DNA from: Dendrocalamus latiflorus
Taxonomy: Eukaryota > Streptophyta > Magnoliopsida > Poales > Poaceae
DNA length: 64,000 nt
Assembly: GCA_017311315.1 (NCBI GenBank)
Contig: CM029636.1
Span: forward strand, 25,642,043 to 25,706,042
Direction of reading: 5' to 3'
Part shown: positions 1 through 10,263 of the stretch, in pieces
How the letters are laid out: each line of letters opens with the position of its first letter
Position numbering within the stretch: position 1 is the stretch's first letter
Translations under genes and position numbers: made by a program
Notes under the pieces: model-generated
The model's database searches: none
What the model was told of the DNA's origin: nothing
Seen by the model: the letters and a program-made list of their open reading frames with translations, nothing else

Positions 1-825
1 ATTTAGGGGGAGCTTTCTATATATTTTGGAGTTTCATAAGTATTGATCCATGCTTCTTTTTAATATGCATATTTGGGATCTTTACTTTGAAATACATACT
101 TGAGTATATATAGCTTGTGTAGTATATATATACTCATGTGCAATCGGGTTGTCATCTAACTTCTCCATTATGTGTTAATGATTGGATGACTAATGACAAC
201 CGGATAAGTAAGCTTTGTTTAAAGCTTATCTTAGTATACATTTGTTATGTACATATTGTATACTCGCAAATCAATTTCATATCTCATCATTTGTTGAGAT
301 TGTCATGAATTACCAAAATGGTGAAGTTTGGTAATCGATGACAATTGTTTTGTGGACTAACATTTTCCATAAGTTGGATGAATAGGTTAGGTTCCACAAA
401 TGAGAACGACTTGGGATGACTTCATGTGTTGAAGGTCATCAAGTCAAGATCGAGAAGAAGATGGATTCATGTGTTGAAGGCCATTAAAGAAAAAGACGCA
501 TCATGATTTGATACATGAGGAGATGATCATGTGTTGATCATCAAGTCAAGGAAGACCATCATGTGTTGATGGTGTTGACGAAAAGAAAGCATCATGAGTT
601 GATGCCTATCAAGACGATGACCAAAGGCAAAGGTATGACTAGGTAGGGCTAAGGATGTGTTCCTAGTCCTTTACCGGTCTTGGTGTTTGGTGGGAAGATC
701 GGATTGCTAGTGTAGGTTGCCGTACTATTAAGAGGGGTCATGTCTAGTAGTTTGAGTCTCATCATGTGTTGATAGCTCAAACCTCACTTGCTCTAGCTCA
801 TCTCGACATGAGGCTTATATTTGCG

Positions 826-1105
826 AATGTGTTTTGCAAATAGTTGAAGCTCATGTGGTGAATCTTTGCAACATGGGACTATGCATTGCGAATGTGTTTT
901 GCAAGTGCTTGAAGTCCATGTTTTCATTCTTTGTGACATGATGCCATTTTTGCGAATGTGTTTTGCAAATAGTTGAGGCTCATGTATCTAATCCTTGCGG
1001 CATGTGACTTAGGTTTGCGAATGTGTTTTGCAAATGTGAGAAGTCCATGTACCTAATCCTTGTAGCATGATCTAAGTTTGCAAATGTGTTTTGCAAAAGT
1101 TGGAG
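826..1105 (+). repeat. Tandem repeat, about 55-65 bp unit, 4-5 copies, in LTR U3
   Basis: The core TTGCGAATGTGTTTTGCAAA recurs at about 831, 886, 950, 1015 and (as TTGCAAATG) 1078. Each copy is followed by a variable 'tgaagctcatgt' and 'ccttg..catg' segment. The core is itself nearly palindromic (TTGC...GCAA). Confidence 0.85.
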
Positions 1106-1339
1106 ATCATGCATTATCCCTTGGCATGGTCTAAAATTGTTTGTCGCTATTTCCTTTGATATTAGACCGTGATAGTGACTCTTTGGATGTCTTGTGATTT
1201 ATGCATTGATCTAATGTGTTTGAGATCATGCAAATATGTGGGTTGTGTAGCCCTCTGAATAAGCTTTCCATAGAGTCCAAGATCACTCAATTCCGACATC
1301 GGAGTCAAAAGTTATGACCGTTTTTCCGAGTGTCGTCTG

Positions 1340-1660
1340 TGCTGAAAAACCGGAAAACGGAAGTACCGCGATTTGTACTGCGGTAGTTCCGGATTTTGCG
1401 GAAGTACCGCGATTTGTATGCGGTAGTTCCGATTTTTCCGGTAGTTCCGCAAGTCCGGTAGTTCCGGATTTCGAGCGGAATGTTTTTTCCAGAGAGCGAC
1501 TTTTTGAATGACTTAGCCTCGGGAAAAACGGTAGTACCGCGATTTGTACTGCGGTAGTTCCGGATTTGGCTCCAACGGCTAGTTTCTTGTGACCGTTGGG
1601 AGGGCGGTAGTTCCGGCCGTTTTAACTGCGGTAGTACCGGCCCTCAGGCTGATTTCAGCC
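1340..1660 (+). repeat. Repeated inverted motif (ACCGC ... GCGGT) just upstream of the LTR TATA box
   Basis: The motif GGTAGTTCCGG and its inverted partner AGTACCGC recur many times. Typical pairs are AGTACCGCGATTTGTACTGC followed by GGTAGTTCC near 1361-1395, 1403-1432 and 1529-1562. Each pair can form a short hairpin. The cluster ends about 40 bp before the TATA box, which suggests an LTR enhancer array; that role is inferred. Confidence 0.75.
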
Positions 1661-1696
1661 TCTCTTTGCTCCAACGGCTAGTTTTTGTGTGTGGGG

Positions 1697-1704
1697 TATA
1701 AATA
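1697..1704 (+). promoter_or_regulatory. LTR TATA box (TATAAATA)
   Basis: TATAAATA sits in a symmetric GGGGTATAAATACCCC context, with a GC-rich repeat cluster upstream and U5-like sequence downstream. Confidence 0.6.
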
Positions 1705-2474
1705 CCCCCTCAAGGCTGGTTGGAGATGTTGTTGCTTGACTCATTTCATTGTTCTTGAGCTAGAATGAGGCTCTCCACTCAATTGTGCATGTGTTGCACT
1801 TTGTGAGAGAGGAGAGGTGATCTAGAGTGCATGTGTTGCATTTAGAGGTGGACTTTGTGTCCAAGTGAGCTTGTGCATTCGTTGCACGTGGTGAGAGTCA
1901 AGTGAGGGACTTGACTTGTTACTCTTGGAGTTTGCCGACTCCTAGACGGCGTTGGAGGCGTCGTGCGCGGTGATCTTCTCAAGAAGGTTGTGAGAAGACC
2001 CGGCGAATTTGTGAAGGTCGGAGCTCACCTACCCGGAGCGAGAAAGATCTACCACTAGTGGATTGGAGGTGTTTCGGCTTAATTCGTGGAGCCGGTCCGA
2101 TTCGTTCGGGCTAACCTCAACGTGGACTAGGGGAGACCGGCAAGTCTCCGAACACCACGGTAAAAAGTGATTGTGTCATTTGTGGTTTGCTTTCTTGTAC
2201 TCTATTTACTTTTAAGCAATTTACATTCGTAGACTCAATTTGATTGCTTGTAAACCTAGGATTGCAAACCTTGACCTAGGATAGCATTGTTGGTGCACTT
2301 AGGCTAATTTGCTTGATTTAGGCATTATTTGTACTAAACCAACTTGAATTTAGCTTCTGCATTGTATACTTGGTTTAGGCAAATTGAATAGGTCTTGAAT
2401 CGCTAATATTAATTTGTAGAGAATTTTTAAACCGCCTATTCACCCCCCCTCTAGTCGGCCACCTCGATCTTACA

Positions 2475-3850
2475 GCCCCCCACCAACATCCCCAGACCCC
2501 CTTCGTCGCCACCCTGGCCCCCTTCATCTTCGTGTCCGCGTCCTCCCTTATGGCCTTGCTTGGTCGTCTTCCTCAGTGTCGGGTGTTGGCGCCCCGACAA
2601 GGTAAGATAGTCAGGAGACCATCGAGTGGAGTGGACTGCGGTGCTGCCTGTGTGGCCACCTGTGCACTGGTGAGGACACTCATAGAGAGAACCTTTGGGA
2701 GTGTGGCTTGAGGTACTGAGCCTGTTGCCTAGCCAGACTAGTCCGAAAAATACTGGTCCGTGTTGTCCTGGCCCAAGGAGACCCCACATCCCTCGTTGAG
2801 AGGTACAAGACCTACAGTGCAAATATCGTTAGTTCGTTAGATAAATAGATGGGAGAAAACCGAAAAGAGGCAAAGTGTACCCTCGGCTAGCGCCATGGCA
2901 TGGTCAAAACCGTCTGAAGGGACGTACGGTAGGGCGTATGGGCCCTACGTGGGGAAGCCAGAGAAGCACAAAGAATGGGCAAATTGCTACGCATAGGTTG
3001 ACCCCCCGGCCTCATCAGGCTGAGGTGGTGTAGGACGTGGCCATACAGAGCCCCCCGCGAGGTGCCATGACGGACAGGGTGGCCCCGATGGAAGCATCGT
3101 GTGTGCACCAGGCACAGGCGTGCGGACCTTCGGTAGCCTCCTGCACGACAACAGGGCAACCACACATGCACCCAAGGCCTGCAAACGGCGCAAAGCCTGC
3201 ACCATCTCGTCCTGTGTCACCTCAACACCACCAGCAATATTATCCGCCATGGTGCGAGACTCCCTCCATATCGCAGCACCAACGTCAGCCTGCAAGGAAA
3301 ACATGAAAAGGTCAATTCTCTTAGTGACATAGCCATAAGGGAATATTTACAAATTTGAGCCTACAACGTGAGCGTCCGCGCGAGGTGTGCGGGGTATGTG
3401 TCTGTCGGTGCTACGACATGTGCTGCGGGCGGGTCGATGACATGTACCAGCCTAGTACATGTCCAAGCTTGTACCAACGCAGGTACTTACCGTACGTACA
3501 TGCTACTGTCATAGGGGGTGGCCTCCTCCATGCAGTCCTGAAACCCGCCCTCCCACTACGCTGTCCATCCCTCCATCTACGTCGTCCAGTCTGTGCCACG
3601 TTTGACTCCCTTCCTAGAGTACCTATAGGAGGTAGAATTTTGTTACAAGTCATCAAACAAATTAGCAGTAAAAGGAAAGTCCTGTGAGGCGGTCACTCAT
3701 GCATGGATGTTCTGGTGCCCCGATTATCTAAGCAGTGCTAAGCGTGGCGTATAATTATGGATTTATTTTTGAAAGTTTTACATTTATAATTTTTGCTAGG
3801 GTGACAAGGTTCAACTATTCAAATGTCCCAACAGAGTGTAATATTAACAA
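2475..3850. other. No recognisable gene; moderately GC-rich anonymous sequence
   Basis: Several short overlapping open frames exist on both strands (for example minus-strand frames within 2451-3304). None has a family signature I recognise, and none stands out over the others. A locally inverted patch occurs around 3410-3500 (CATGTACCAGCCTAGTACATG). The stretch lies between two LTRs and is probably degenerate element or flanking DNA. Confidence 0.5.
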
Positions 3851-6072
3851 ACTAATTAATGGGCATGTAACTAGAATTCATAAAGCAACATAATTTGCAT
3901 ATGAAATAATAGCATGCAATTTGATAATTTAAAATAGAAATAATTTGCAAAAAATATAGGTTCAATATAATCAAAGTATTGACTCGCTTTGCGCAGTTTA
4001 CTGCGGTCTTAAGCTCACTCAACGCTTTATCATTCGAAGGTTCTGAGCTTCTGGTCTTTATCTTCACCTCGATCTTGGCCTCGCTTGATCCACTGATTCT
4101 TCAGGACTCCAATTTCTAATCACGCGCTAAACAACTGAATCCAAATAAATGCAATAACTCAAAAAGTGCAAATAACTCCAAATAAACTCAATTTAGCTTT
4201 ATTATGAGTTAATGGGTGATTTGAGGTAAGGTCGATGGGGTGTGGAGTGTTAACAGAGTCAACCGAGCTTGAGCAAGGTGAGGAAATGATAACCGGGAAA
4301 TCTGCCGGGACGGGTGTCAAGGGGGGGTTGAGATATAGGAATATTCACGAAAATATTCCTCTTTTGGTTCATGGATGGCTGGGTATAGCCGACAGTAGAA
4401 TACCATGGATCGATATTTCATTTAATAACTTCTTTTATATTTATTAAGAAAGTTCTAGGTGTCAGGTTAGACCTACGAATAGATGTGTATGTTTAGTTTA
4501 TTGAATTAATCTTTAGAGTCTATATTCCTAGCAATTTAAGCTGTGGTATTTTAGGGGAATCTATTTACCAATTATTCAAATTATTCATCGAATAATTATT
4601 TCACTAATTCATGGAAGCATGAGGGTATTTGATTATCTAATTGATGTTTTTTATAGTAAATTTTTAGTATATTCTTATTTACTACTCATTGTGATTATCA
4701 GTCATAATATTACATTATTCAACAGATTATTCGTTGGCGAGATTATTCCAATGTCCGATATTCTGAGGGCATTATATTTTAATACCTAATTATGATCTTT
4801 TTATTTAAAAGTACTCTAAGAATCAACTGTCTTTTGTATTTTGTTCTTTTATCTGGCATTTGGTATAATTTAATCTTAGTTAAATTCTATTTACGTAGGA
4901 TCAAGCCTGCTACACATAACTTTATTTCACTACCCTTGTTGACTATATATACCGTCGAGATTTATTTACTGGCGGCATTTTAAATATTAGGGCATACACT
5001 TTTAATTACTGTTAAGGGTAATCTTTTATTTTAAAACCTTGTTGTTATAGTTTTAATATATCATCTAATTTATTTTCCTTAATTTTAACTTGAATGTATT
5101 TTTGTTTGAGATCCTTATTAACCTTGGACATTAAGCATAACCATCTTTTACTAATGTCCTAATTAATGATTAGTATTTTAGACCATTATTCAAACCATAT
5201 TAATTAATCATAGATGAACTAATCCAAATTCAAATCTTCAAATACTCTCATTTATATCCTAATTAAATTTTATTAGCTTCCTTGGATTATTTCCTAATTT
5301 TCCTTGATTTTTCTTAATTGAAATGGATTACAAAAATTGAAAATAAAAATGGGGGTAAAAAGGTGCAGCTGTGGATTTGAAACTAGGACCTAAAGGCCAG
5401 GTGCTTAAGGCATGAGCTCAACTAGCCAAGTGGGCAGGAGAGCTAGACTGACAGAAGAGGGGTATTATACTAGAAGAGGTGAGAGGCGGTGAGGCAAAAA
5501 TAGAGGACCTCAGGCGGCCCTCGGCTCTGAGTTTGCCGGCAGCAGGCGGTGGCCGGGGAGGGGTAGGGACTAGAAAAATGCGTTGTACAGGGAATGGGGA
5601 AGCTAGGGTAGCTGCGAATTGGCCGGAGCGGCGGCGAGGTGGGCAGGCGGCTATTCGAAGCGGCCGACGGCGAGGTGGGCTCGGGGGTGGTGGCGCCGGT
5701 GTGGAGGGGAGGAAGAATGGGTGGGCGCTGAAGCAAGAGCAAGGAAGGAGGAAGCTCACCACAGGATCAGCCGAGCGGGGAAGAAGCCGTGGTGAGCTGG
5801 CGACGACAGCCTGCGGTGGCTCGGATAGGCTCATGTCGCCGGCGAGGTACCGGCGTTGGGAGGCTCGGGCGACAGTGGGGGAGAGCTGGCGGGGCCACGG
5901 TGGAGCTCCAGGGCAGCGAAATCGGCTAGAGATAGCTCCAATCGGCCGATTCTCCGGATAGTCGGCGACGAAGAAGAAGGGGCGGTCGGTGAGCTGGGGC
6001 GTGGGGAGTTCGATTCCGCGAGAGGGGAGAATGAGTGGAGGAGGGCAATGCGATTGGGTGTCTCGACCGGGG

Positions 6073-6080
6073 TTTTATAG
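6073..6080 (-). promoter_or_regulatory. TATA box of the minus-strand gypsy LTR
   Basis: CTATAAAA on the minus strand lies within the sequence CGCCTATAAAACCCC, after about 1 kb of U3. The position relative to the LTR start fits a retrotransposon promoter. Confidence 0.55.
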
Positions 6081-6509
6081 GCGGCGGGAGTAGGTCGGCG
6101 TGGCATGGGCGACGGTGTGGTCGGCCTGGCGACAGTGGGGACGTGGGCGACGTGCGCGCGCAGTGGAGCGACGTGCGGGTGCAAGCATGGTGACACGGGA
6201 GCAATGGCGCAGCAACATGTGGTGATGGGTGATGGGAGCAGTTGGTGCGTGGTCGGCTTGGGTTGGGATGACGCGAGCGAGTGCTGAAGAGAGACAGCTG
6301 AAGAAGACAGCGCGAGGTGGGAGAGAAGAAAAGAAAAATGGGGCGGGGGCGTTTGGGCCTAGTGGCAGAGAGGAAAGGAGGAGGGAGAGAGAAGAGAATA
6401 GGGATGGGGCCCACCTGGCATAGAAGGAAGGAAGAAGAAAAATGCTAGGATTCAAAATTTGCATTTTAGCTCTAGTGTTAAGACTAGTCTTGAATTTAGT
6501 TGTATAATT

Positions 6510-6694
6510 TATGTATGTATGTATGTATGTATGTATGTATGTATGTATGTATGTATGTATGTATGTATGTATGTATGTATGTATGTATGTATGTATGTAT
6601 GTATGTATGTATGTATGTATGTATGTATGTATGTATGTATGTATGTATGTATGTATGTGTGTGTATGTATATGTATATGTATGTATATGTATAT
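6510..6694 (+). repeat. (TATG)n microsatellite, about 150 bp uninterrupted
   Basis: There are about 37 perfect TATG/ATGT units (6510-6658), followed by an interrupted TATGTATATG tail. It lies inside the U3 of the gypsy LTR. The frames it opens (repeating Met-Tyr-Val-Cys) are artefacts of the repeat. Confidence 0.97.
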
Positions 6695-7122
6695 TTGAGT
6701 TGTACTTTTAATGCAACTATTTCCCTTTAGCTAATTTATAAACTATGTTTTGATTCTATAAATATATTTTTGAATTACTTTTTCAGAGTTTGAACTCACC
6801 CATCTTTATTTAAAATTTTAGATCATACTCTCCTTCCTTTTTGTATGATGATTGAGCTATATCAAAAATAATTTCTTGGCCTTAACTATTATTTCTATCT
6901 ATTTCTGATCTTTGAATAAGACTTTGATTTAGTGAATTACAGTGAATTTTAGGTTATCAGGGTTAAACGTCATTTAAATTATTTTGTATTTATTTATTTT
7001 CTCAGCACAAAACTCAGGAAAACCCACATAAGATTTTGAACCAAAAATTCAAATGCAGTAAGATGCAAATAAAAGTTTTAAATTGCTCAAAATTTCAAAC
7101 ATCCAAAATTTAGGATGTTACA

Positions 7123-8053
7123 CATATAAAAATAATAGACATACAATCACGTGTATAATTGTCTTTATGCTCAATTGGTTGATTATTTTGATTCCTTTGC
7201 TCAATCCACATCTTCTTTTTCCTGCAGTTAGCTCTGAAAAGCCCATACTGACAACAATTGTGACACTTAAAATTCTTGTACTTTTCATTCCTCTGAACTG
7301 GTTTATAATTTCCACGATCATCCCGATCACTTTTCTTGATAAGCTTTTCTCTCAAATCAACATTAGACTTTCTCTTTTGCCAATTCCTTTTATTATTGCC
7401 TTTTTCCTCTCCAAGGTGTAACTCAGAAGTATTTCTTTTCTTTCCCTGAGAGAGTTTTCTATCTTCCTCCGTGAGCAAATGATGCTTCAAAGTGCGCATA
7501 TTGAGTATCCTTTCAGAATGACAAAAAGATATCTTAAATTGTTCCCATAAATTTGGCGAAGAGTTTAGAACAACCATGACCTGCACTTCTTAAAAAAAAG
7601 TATAGCCAACATTTTTTAATCCTCTGCTAAAGCACAGAGTTTATTGATATGCTCATTAACTGAAGTGCTATCAGTTATCTTAGTAGAGAGAAAGCGATTA
7701 ACAAGATTAAGCACTTTCATAAGAGACACTTCTCCAAAATCATATTCCAAGCTACGCATTATTTTTTTGTGTATTCTGTTCACCCTCATATTCAACGGCC
7801 AAAGAATCAGTCATTGATCCCAACATAAAAATCCTAGCTCTTTTTTATCCTTAATCTAATTCTCATATTCTTCTGTATAATTTTCCTTTTCTTCAACAGT
7901 GGCATTTTTTCGGCTCTTCTGATCGTTTTTGTCTATGCTATAATCTATGTTTTTAGCAGAAAGTAAAGACATAATTGTTTTTAAAACTGTGAAATTTGAA
8001 CCATTCAATTTACAAGATCTAAATAATTCAAAAAGTACGCTGTTGATTGTCAT
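7123..8053 (-). pseudogene. Ty1-copia gag pseudogene (UBN2-type), truncated by the gypsy LTR
   Basis: From 8053 leftwards the minus strand encodes a copia gag N-terminus (KLNGSNFTVLK..., the 'KLNGxNFxxWK' start of this family). A frameshifted middle follows, then a segment from about 7586 with the UBN2-like 'LPPSWEQFK'-related sequence (LNSSPNLWEQFK) and a zinc knuckle. The knuckle keeps the spacing of C-x2-C-x4-H-x4-C, but the His is replaced by Leu (CHNCCQYGLFRANC). Frameshifts between 7586 and 7856 and the abrupt end at the LTR border (7122) make this a dead copy. A degenerate primer-binding-like TCAGAGCTCGGGT (complement of about 8111-8129) lies just upstream. Confidence 0.75.
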
Positions 8054-8396
8054 TGCGAGAAAAAAGTATTACCAGAATACAGCGGGTTGATTTTTACTGA
8101 TCGGTTGTGAGGTACCACCCGAGCTCTGACGAAGGAAAACACCCGAGCTCGCGCTAGCCGAGGAATTGATGTGTGGATAGGATTGCGGTCAGCCGTGACT
8201 TGAAATAATTAACCGTGACTCAAAATTGATGTGATCTGTTGATTTTTGTGTTGACTAATAGACGAAGGAGTTAAGAACTTAAGATATCACCACATGCTGG
8301 CACTAATTGATGAAGGAGTTGGAGATAGCACGGCATGACGGCATGATGATGACACGACGCCTTTCCCTGGTTGAAGCTTGCTCTCGATCTGCGCCG
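8054..8396. other. Junction sequence between two copia gag relics
   Basis: This holds a possible degenerate primer-binding site (complement of about 8111-8129) for the 7123-8053 gag and what may be leftover LTR sequence. No gene is seen. Confidence 0.4.
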
Positions 8397-8891
8397 CTAG
8401 GAATCACGACGCCCTTTGGAGAGACTGATGGACATGAAGACCGAGGACAAATCGATGCGAAGCCTGATGCTCCGTGCCTTCTCTTCAGCTGGCTCTAATA
8501 TTAAACTTAGCCTGCCGACGAATTCGTCTACTGACTGGGTCTCTCCTATCTTCAGATTCTTGAAGTCGCTCCATAAATTCTGGAACCGAATCTCCTTGAC
8601 ACGATCAACGCCCTTGTGCATCATCTGAAGTGTCTCCCACGCTTCTTGTGCTGTCTCTTTGCCGATGAGCTGATGCATCATCCCATCTGGCACCGCCTGG
8701 TAGATAATGGCCAAAACCGCCAGATCCACCTCCTTGTCTTTCCCCTTCAAATTAACTGCACCCCAGACTCCCTAAGCTCGCATGTTCACCTTCATCTTCA
8801 TTGCCCACATCGGATAATTGTCGGTCATCAGGAGAGGGTACTCGAGGGAAATCAGCCCACTCCGAGCTCTCGAAGTCGATGCTTCTCCCAT
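8397..8891 (-). pseudogene. Second Ty1-copia gag pseudogene, 5' part, with in-frame stop
   Basis: The start codon is the complement of 8889-8891 (MGEASTSRARSG...). The product reads through a 'NYPMWAMKMKVNMRA' segment to a TAG stop, then continues in the same frame as 'GVWGAVNLKGKDKEVDLAVL' and a typical UBN2 block (AWETLQMMHKGVDRVKEIRFQ, then VDEFVGRL) to about 8397. The stop lies where an intact copy would have another residue, and the gene is cut off before the zinc knuckle. It sits just downstream of its own primer-binding site and LTR, so this is the 5' end of a separate element from the 7123-8053 relic. Confidence 0.8.
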
Positions 8892-8919
8892 GTTCTTCAG
8901 GTACCACCAAGATCAGCAA

Positions 8920-8931
8920 GCTCTCATACCA
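8920..8931 (-). other. Primer-binding site of copia element (tRNA-iMet type)
   Basis: The minus strand reads TGGTATGAGAGC, one mismatch from the canonical TGGTATCAGAGC. It lies 2 bp inside the LTR end at 8934 and 28 bp upstream of the gag start. Confidence 0.8.
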
Positions 8932-8933
8932 CT

Positions 8934-9830
8934 TGTTGCAGCCTACGACCACTCTGTAGCCTTTACGACCACGTCTGGAATTGTTACGACCATTCTAAGT
9001 CTGCCTACGACCATGTTGTGACCGCTCTGATCACACCTTCCAGCTCTGACTGTGTACTCATAACTTTAATTGAGAAAGTTACGACTACATCTTCCGCCGC
9101 TGCATTGTGCTTCCTTCGACTACGTAGTAGGCTCAATCACCATAGTCGTAACTCGATTATGACTACGCTGTGGATTTGTCGACCACGTTAAAGGCTCTAT
9201 CGACTGCCGTTGTTGTAACCCTTACGATCACGTCTTCTGCTCCACGACCGTGGTCATAACTCGTTTACGACCACGTCTTCAGCTTCTACTGACACCTTCG
9301 CTCGATCGCCATGGTCGTAACTTCATTTAGGACCACGTCTGTGAACACGTAGAACTCGATACTTGATAGATTTCCTAGAAACAAAACCGCTCCTTTTTCT
9401 CTTCTTTATTTGTCTCTGTTCAATCACACTAATCGCTCTGATCACACCGATCACTTTCTCTCTTGTTTGCTCTCTCTCTCTCTCTCTCTCTCGCTACATT
9501 GCTCTACCCTTTTATACCCAGCTTTACGACTACATCTCATAGACGTACTCTGACTCTAAGACGGACTCGACTTCGACTACGACTTCTACGACTCTAACAC
9601 GAACTTGATAAACTCACTCGTACTCGTACACAAACTTGAACACGACTATGAGTGTCCTCGTACACGACCACCAATACTCAACTATGACTACCAGCTCTGA
9701 AAACAAGATTACCAACTCTAACACACCACTTCTAGGTGTTCCAAAGTGACCCACCTGTTTTCGGTATCCCGTGAGACTCCTGAACCATGTCACCAACCAC
9801 GATCAGACATGCCGATTTTATAAGTCTAAA
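8934..9830 (-). mobile_element. 5' LTR of the minus-strand copia element
   Basis: The inner border is CTGCAACA (complement of 8934-8941), next to the primer-binding site. A TATA box (GTATAAAAG, complement of 9509-9517) sits before a CT-rich initiator region (CT tract at about 9471-9492). R-U5 (9475-8934) is full of TACGACCA(C/T) / ACTACGAC motifs in both orientations. The outer end is unresolved (about 9.8-10.0 kb). Confidence 0.65.
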
Positions 9831-10263
9831 ATATATTAGTCCTAAGCACACATGTGTGAGTCATGCGCCATGATCATATTGTTTATGAGATCAATTCTAA
9901 TCTGATCATGTGGATCAACAACCTATAGAGCCAATCCTACAAAACAAATCCAGCTATTCCACCCTGTGCTGTGCCCGAGTTAAACAAATGCATACATATC
10001 AAATTTTAGAAGACTTGATTTCAATAAATATGTCTACCATATTCCAGCACAGCCGTCCTCGGCACCTCAAGTATTAATTTCTCGAGTTAAATTCTGCATC
10101 AAAATATTTCCTATCACTTACATCAAAAATATAAATAACTTCACATGAGTAAAATAAATAATAACCATAATAAATATTAAAAGTCACGTAAAAATCCCAA
10201 AACAAGTAAGCAAGCAGGCACATAAGAGTAGATTTTCCGCCGCTAGATCTGTAATTCTCCACC
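9831..10263. other. Upstream region of the chitinase-like receptor kinase
   Basis: AT-rich, with no gene. It would hold the promoter and 5' UTR of the plus-strand gene starting at 10264. The start context CCACCATGG is strong. I saw no clear TATA box. Confidence 0.4.

Larger units (their letters stand above)
1..2474 (+). mobile_element. SIRE/Maximus-like Ty1-copia LTR (3' or solo LTR), plus a short piece of upstream internal sequence
   Basis: A C-rich 'TATTCACCCCCCCTCTAG' block at about 2437-2455 followed by an end in CTTACA at 2474 is the usual 3' end of SIRE-type copia LTRs in grasses. A TATA box lies at 1697-1704, leaving about 0.75 kb of R-U5. No tRNA-Met primer site follows 2474, so this is a 3' or solo LTR. 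A polypurine-like AGGGGGAG lies at the very start of the window. Another possible LTR start is near 320-330, where the sequence resembles the internal/LTR junction of these elements, so the 5' border is uncertain. The U3 part is unusually repeat-rich (separate entries). No coding capacity was recognised. The lineage is inferred from the terminal motif only. Confidence 0.6.
3851..7122 (-). mobile_element. Ty3-gypsy LTR, Del/Tekay-like, minus strand (solo or orphan LTR)
   Basis: On the minus strand the sequence begins at 7122 with TGTAACATCCTAAATTTTGG, the typical start of grass Tekay/Del LTRs. It has an AT-rich U3, a GC-rich C/T-biased block (6420-5420), and a TATA box (CTATAAAA, complement of 6073-6080) just before the 'attgccctcctccactcattc'-type leader. 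A long AT-rich U5 follows. The 7122 border is good; the other end is not resolved (about 3.7-3.9 kb) and I could not find the target duplication. Open frames in the GC-rich block are low-complexity and are not genes. The 7122 end abuts the interrupted copia gag at 7123-8053, so this LTR appears to have inserted into it. Confidence 0.65.

Noticed and set aside
5365..5440. Possible tRNA-like sequence (GGTGCTTAAGGC...GAGCTCAACTAGCC)
   Set aside because: I could not form a cloverleaf with a proper acceptor stem and T-loop.
5418..6464. Several overlapping Pro/Ser/Arg-rich frames of 75-160 codons on both strands
   Set aside because: GC-rich, compositionally biased block of the gypsy LTR, with frames open on both strands together and no domain.
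6459..6730. Plus-strand open frames coding for repeated Met-Tyr-Val-Cys
   Set aside because: They are produced by the (TATG)n microsatellite in all three frames; no biological protein is implied.
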